Below, piece by piece: positions 15,929 to 16,618 of a stretch of 16,618 bases of DNA (positions are counted from its first letter, which is position 1; the number at the start of each line of letters is the position of its first letter). Both the position numbers and the translations under genes were made by a program. Source of the DNA: CG1-02-33-12 sp964403775 (lineage in GTDB: Archaea; Nanobdellota; Nanobdellia; Woesearchaeales; CG1-02-33-12); assembly GCA_964403775.1 (NCBI GenBank), contig CAYOHL010000016.1, positions 1 to 16,618 on the forward strand, given 5' to 3'. The notes beneath the pieces were generated by a model that worked only from the letters and a program-made list of their open reading frames with translations, was not told the DNA's origin and did not search any database.

Positions 15929-16191
15929 ATATACTATTGTAAATCAAAATCTTTATTGTATTAATATATTATTAATAATAATCATTATTAAATATATATT
16001 TGATAATATAAATAAGCAAAATAATCGGAAAATTAATTTTTTTCTATATTGAAAACAAATATGCTTCTCGACTATAATATATAATAAATAAAAATAACCA
16101 TAAAATAATAAAAACAACAAAAACAAATTAATTTTAACCAATAAAAGCAAAAAACTATTTTAAATTGGTTTTATAATCAAATATTTTTTAT

Positions 16192-16203
16192 TGGCTGCAG
16201 CCA
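16192..16203. repeat. 12-bp perfect palindrome in the origin region
   Basis: TGGCTGCAGCCA is self-complementary over all 12 bases. It is a G/C-rich island at the right edge of the A/T-rich zone, unlike the surrounding sequence. A dimeric protein site is possible, but no particular protein can be named. Confidence 0.45.
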
Positions 16204-16230
16204 TCAAATTCAACAGATTAACATCTGAAA

Positions 16231-16329
16231 CATTATTCCAACTGGTTTTTTTAATGGATTTTTATAGAATATTTCCATGCGAAACAAACGGGTGAGTGAG
16301 CATTATTTCCTTAGGAACATTTTAATGGT
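16231..16329 (+). repeat. Diverged direct repeat about 33 bp long, 70 bases apart
   Basis: CATTATTCC at 16231-16239 and CATTATTTCC at 16301-16310 are each followed by a short TTCC-nn-GG half-dyad, a T-rich stretch and TTAATGG (ending near 16257 and 16327). Origin box B sits between the two copies. The repeat is imperfect, with small gaps. Confidence 0.45.
16272..16300 (+). promoter_or_regulatory. Origin recognition box B (ORB-like)
   Basis: TTTCCATGC (16272-16280) followed by GAAACAAACGGGTGAGTGAG (16281-16300) follows the archaeal ORB layout: a TTCCA...GAAAC dyad, AAA, then a G-rich tail. It is the better of the two boxes because both dyad halves are kept. It is inverted relative to box A and lies 136 bases upstream of the trmB ATG. 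Confidence 0.7.
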
Positions 16330-16364
16330 TTTTTTGTTTTTTATTACTCTAAAATAACAAAAAT

Positions 16365-16380
16365 CGAAAGGTTTATATAC
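16365..16380 (+). promoter_or_regulatory. BRE and TATA box of the TrmB-family gene
   Basis: CGAAAG (BRE, 16365-16370) followed by GTTTATATAC (TATA, 16371-16380) is a near-ideal archaeal promoter. It predicts transcription from about 16400, giving a leader of about 20-36 bases depending on the start codon used. Confidence 0.75.
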
Positions 16381-16435
16381 CAAATATATTTATTACTTGT
16401 AAATACTATCAAATTAAATAATGTTTGGGGTTAAA

Positions 16436-16618
16436 ATGATTGTAAAAAAAGATTTTTTAATGAAATTAAAGGACTTTGGATTAAACAGCTATGAATCAAA
16501 GCTTTGGACAGCCCTCTTATCAAGAGGGGTTTCAACTGCCGGCGAATTAAGTGATATTGCCAATGTTCCAAGGTCAAGGAGCTATGATGTCCTTGAGTCG
16601 CTGGAGAAAAAAGGCTTT
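16436..16618 (+). CDS. TrmB-family transcriptional regulator, N-terminal part (cut by window end)
   Basis: The 61 codons present encode a winged helix-turn-helix typical of TrmB: a first helix with LKDFGLNSYESKLWTALL (about 11-28), then TAGELSDIANVPRSRSYDVL (34-53) and a wing start ESLEKKGF. TrmB proteins are sugar-responsive or more general archaeal regulators; the effector domain lies outside the window. I chose the ATG at 16436 because a GGGG run lies five bases upstream; an in-frame ATG at 16421 would add five residues. It is transcribed away from the candidate origin. Confidence 0.85.
   Translation, partial: MIVKKDFLMKLKDFGLNSYESKLWTALLSRGVSTAGELSDIANVPRSRSYDVLESLEKKGF

Larger units (their letters stand above)
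15814..16435. other. Candidate chromosomal replication origin (oriC)
   Basis: About 620 bases without a credible gene lie between divergent cdc6 and trmB. Two G-rich origin-box-like elements in opposite orientation (15859-15878 minus, 16281-16300 plus) enclose about 400 bases of almost pure A/T (about 15900-16190), suited to unwinding. Smaller structures inside are a 9-bp-arm hairpin at 15909-15928, an 8-bp-arm hairpin TTAATAAT/ATTATTAA at 15972-15991, CCAATAAAA/TTTTATTGG arms at 16138-16146 and 16186-16194, and a perfect palindrome TGGCTGCAGCCA at 16192-16203. The initiator gene next door, its outward transcription and the nearby helicase and polymerase genes all support the call. The short ORFs readable here are A/T-run artefacts. 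Confidence 0.8.

Noticed and set aside
15759..16150. ORFs of 97 (plus) and 65 (minus) codons in the A/T-rich spacer
   Set aside because: Their translations are runs of Ile, Asn, Lys, Leu and Phe from near-pure A/T DNA, one overlaps the cdc6 start antisense, and neither has a promoter or ribosome-binding site. They are composition artefacts within the origin.
1..16618. CRISPR arrays, tRNA or rRNA genes, insertion sequences
   Set aside because: No regularly spaced repeats, T-loop consensus, rRNA-like stretches, transposase frames or terminal inverted repeats were seen on either strand.

Overview
The window is archaeal chromosome. It carries an MCM helicase, both subunits of family D DNA polymerase (DP1 and DP2), an Orc1/Cdc6 initiator, translation factor aIF2-beta and a TrmB-type regulator, with TATA/BRE promoters and several apparently leaderless starts. 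PolD excludes the Thermoproteota (crenarchaea) and bacteria. The low G+C, very tight packing, a small RPA32-like protein and a SpoIIM-family membrane protein fit a DPANN-type archaeon (Woesearchaeota/Pacearchaeota-like), but that lineage call is inference and other PolD-bearing archaea are possible.

Layout. 66-2751 (+): mcm followed after one base by an OB-fold/winged-helix RPA-like gene. 2752-2935: short spacer with a possible tiny relict ORF. 2936-8132 (-): a three-gene run of a tandem BcrAD/BadFG-type ATPase (CoA-dehydratase activase family), an overlapping DUF2229/HgdB-like Cys-rich protein, and a SpoIIM-like membrane protein. 8133-8225: divergent promoter region. 8226-8934 (+): aIF2-beta and DUF424, separated by one base. 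9047-9395 (+): two overlapping tiny membrane-protein genes. 9436-15804/15813 (-): cdc6, polD small subunit, polD large subunit. 15814-16435: about 620 bp of extremely AT-rich non-coding DNA that looks like a replication origin. 16436-end (+): start of a TrmB-family regulator.

How it fits together. Initiator, replicative helicase, polymerase and a probable single-strand binding protein lie within 16 kb of a candidate oriC. The origin has two inverted, G-rich Orc1-box-like elements (minus 15859-15878 and plus 16281-16300, 16/20 identical) on either side of an AT-rich unwinding zone, and cdc6 and trmB are transcribed away from it. The other notable system is the two-gene ATPase plus Cys-rich protein module. 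Together the two proteins resemble the single fused bacterial acyl-CoA dehydratase activase-related protein. No dehydratase is encoded beside them, so their electron acceptor or substrate is unknown.
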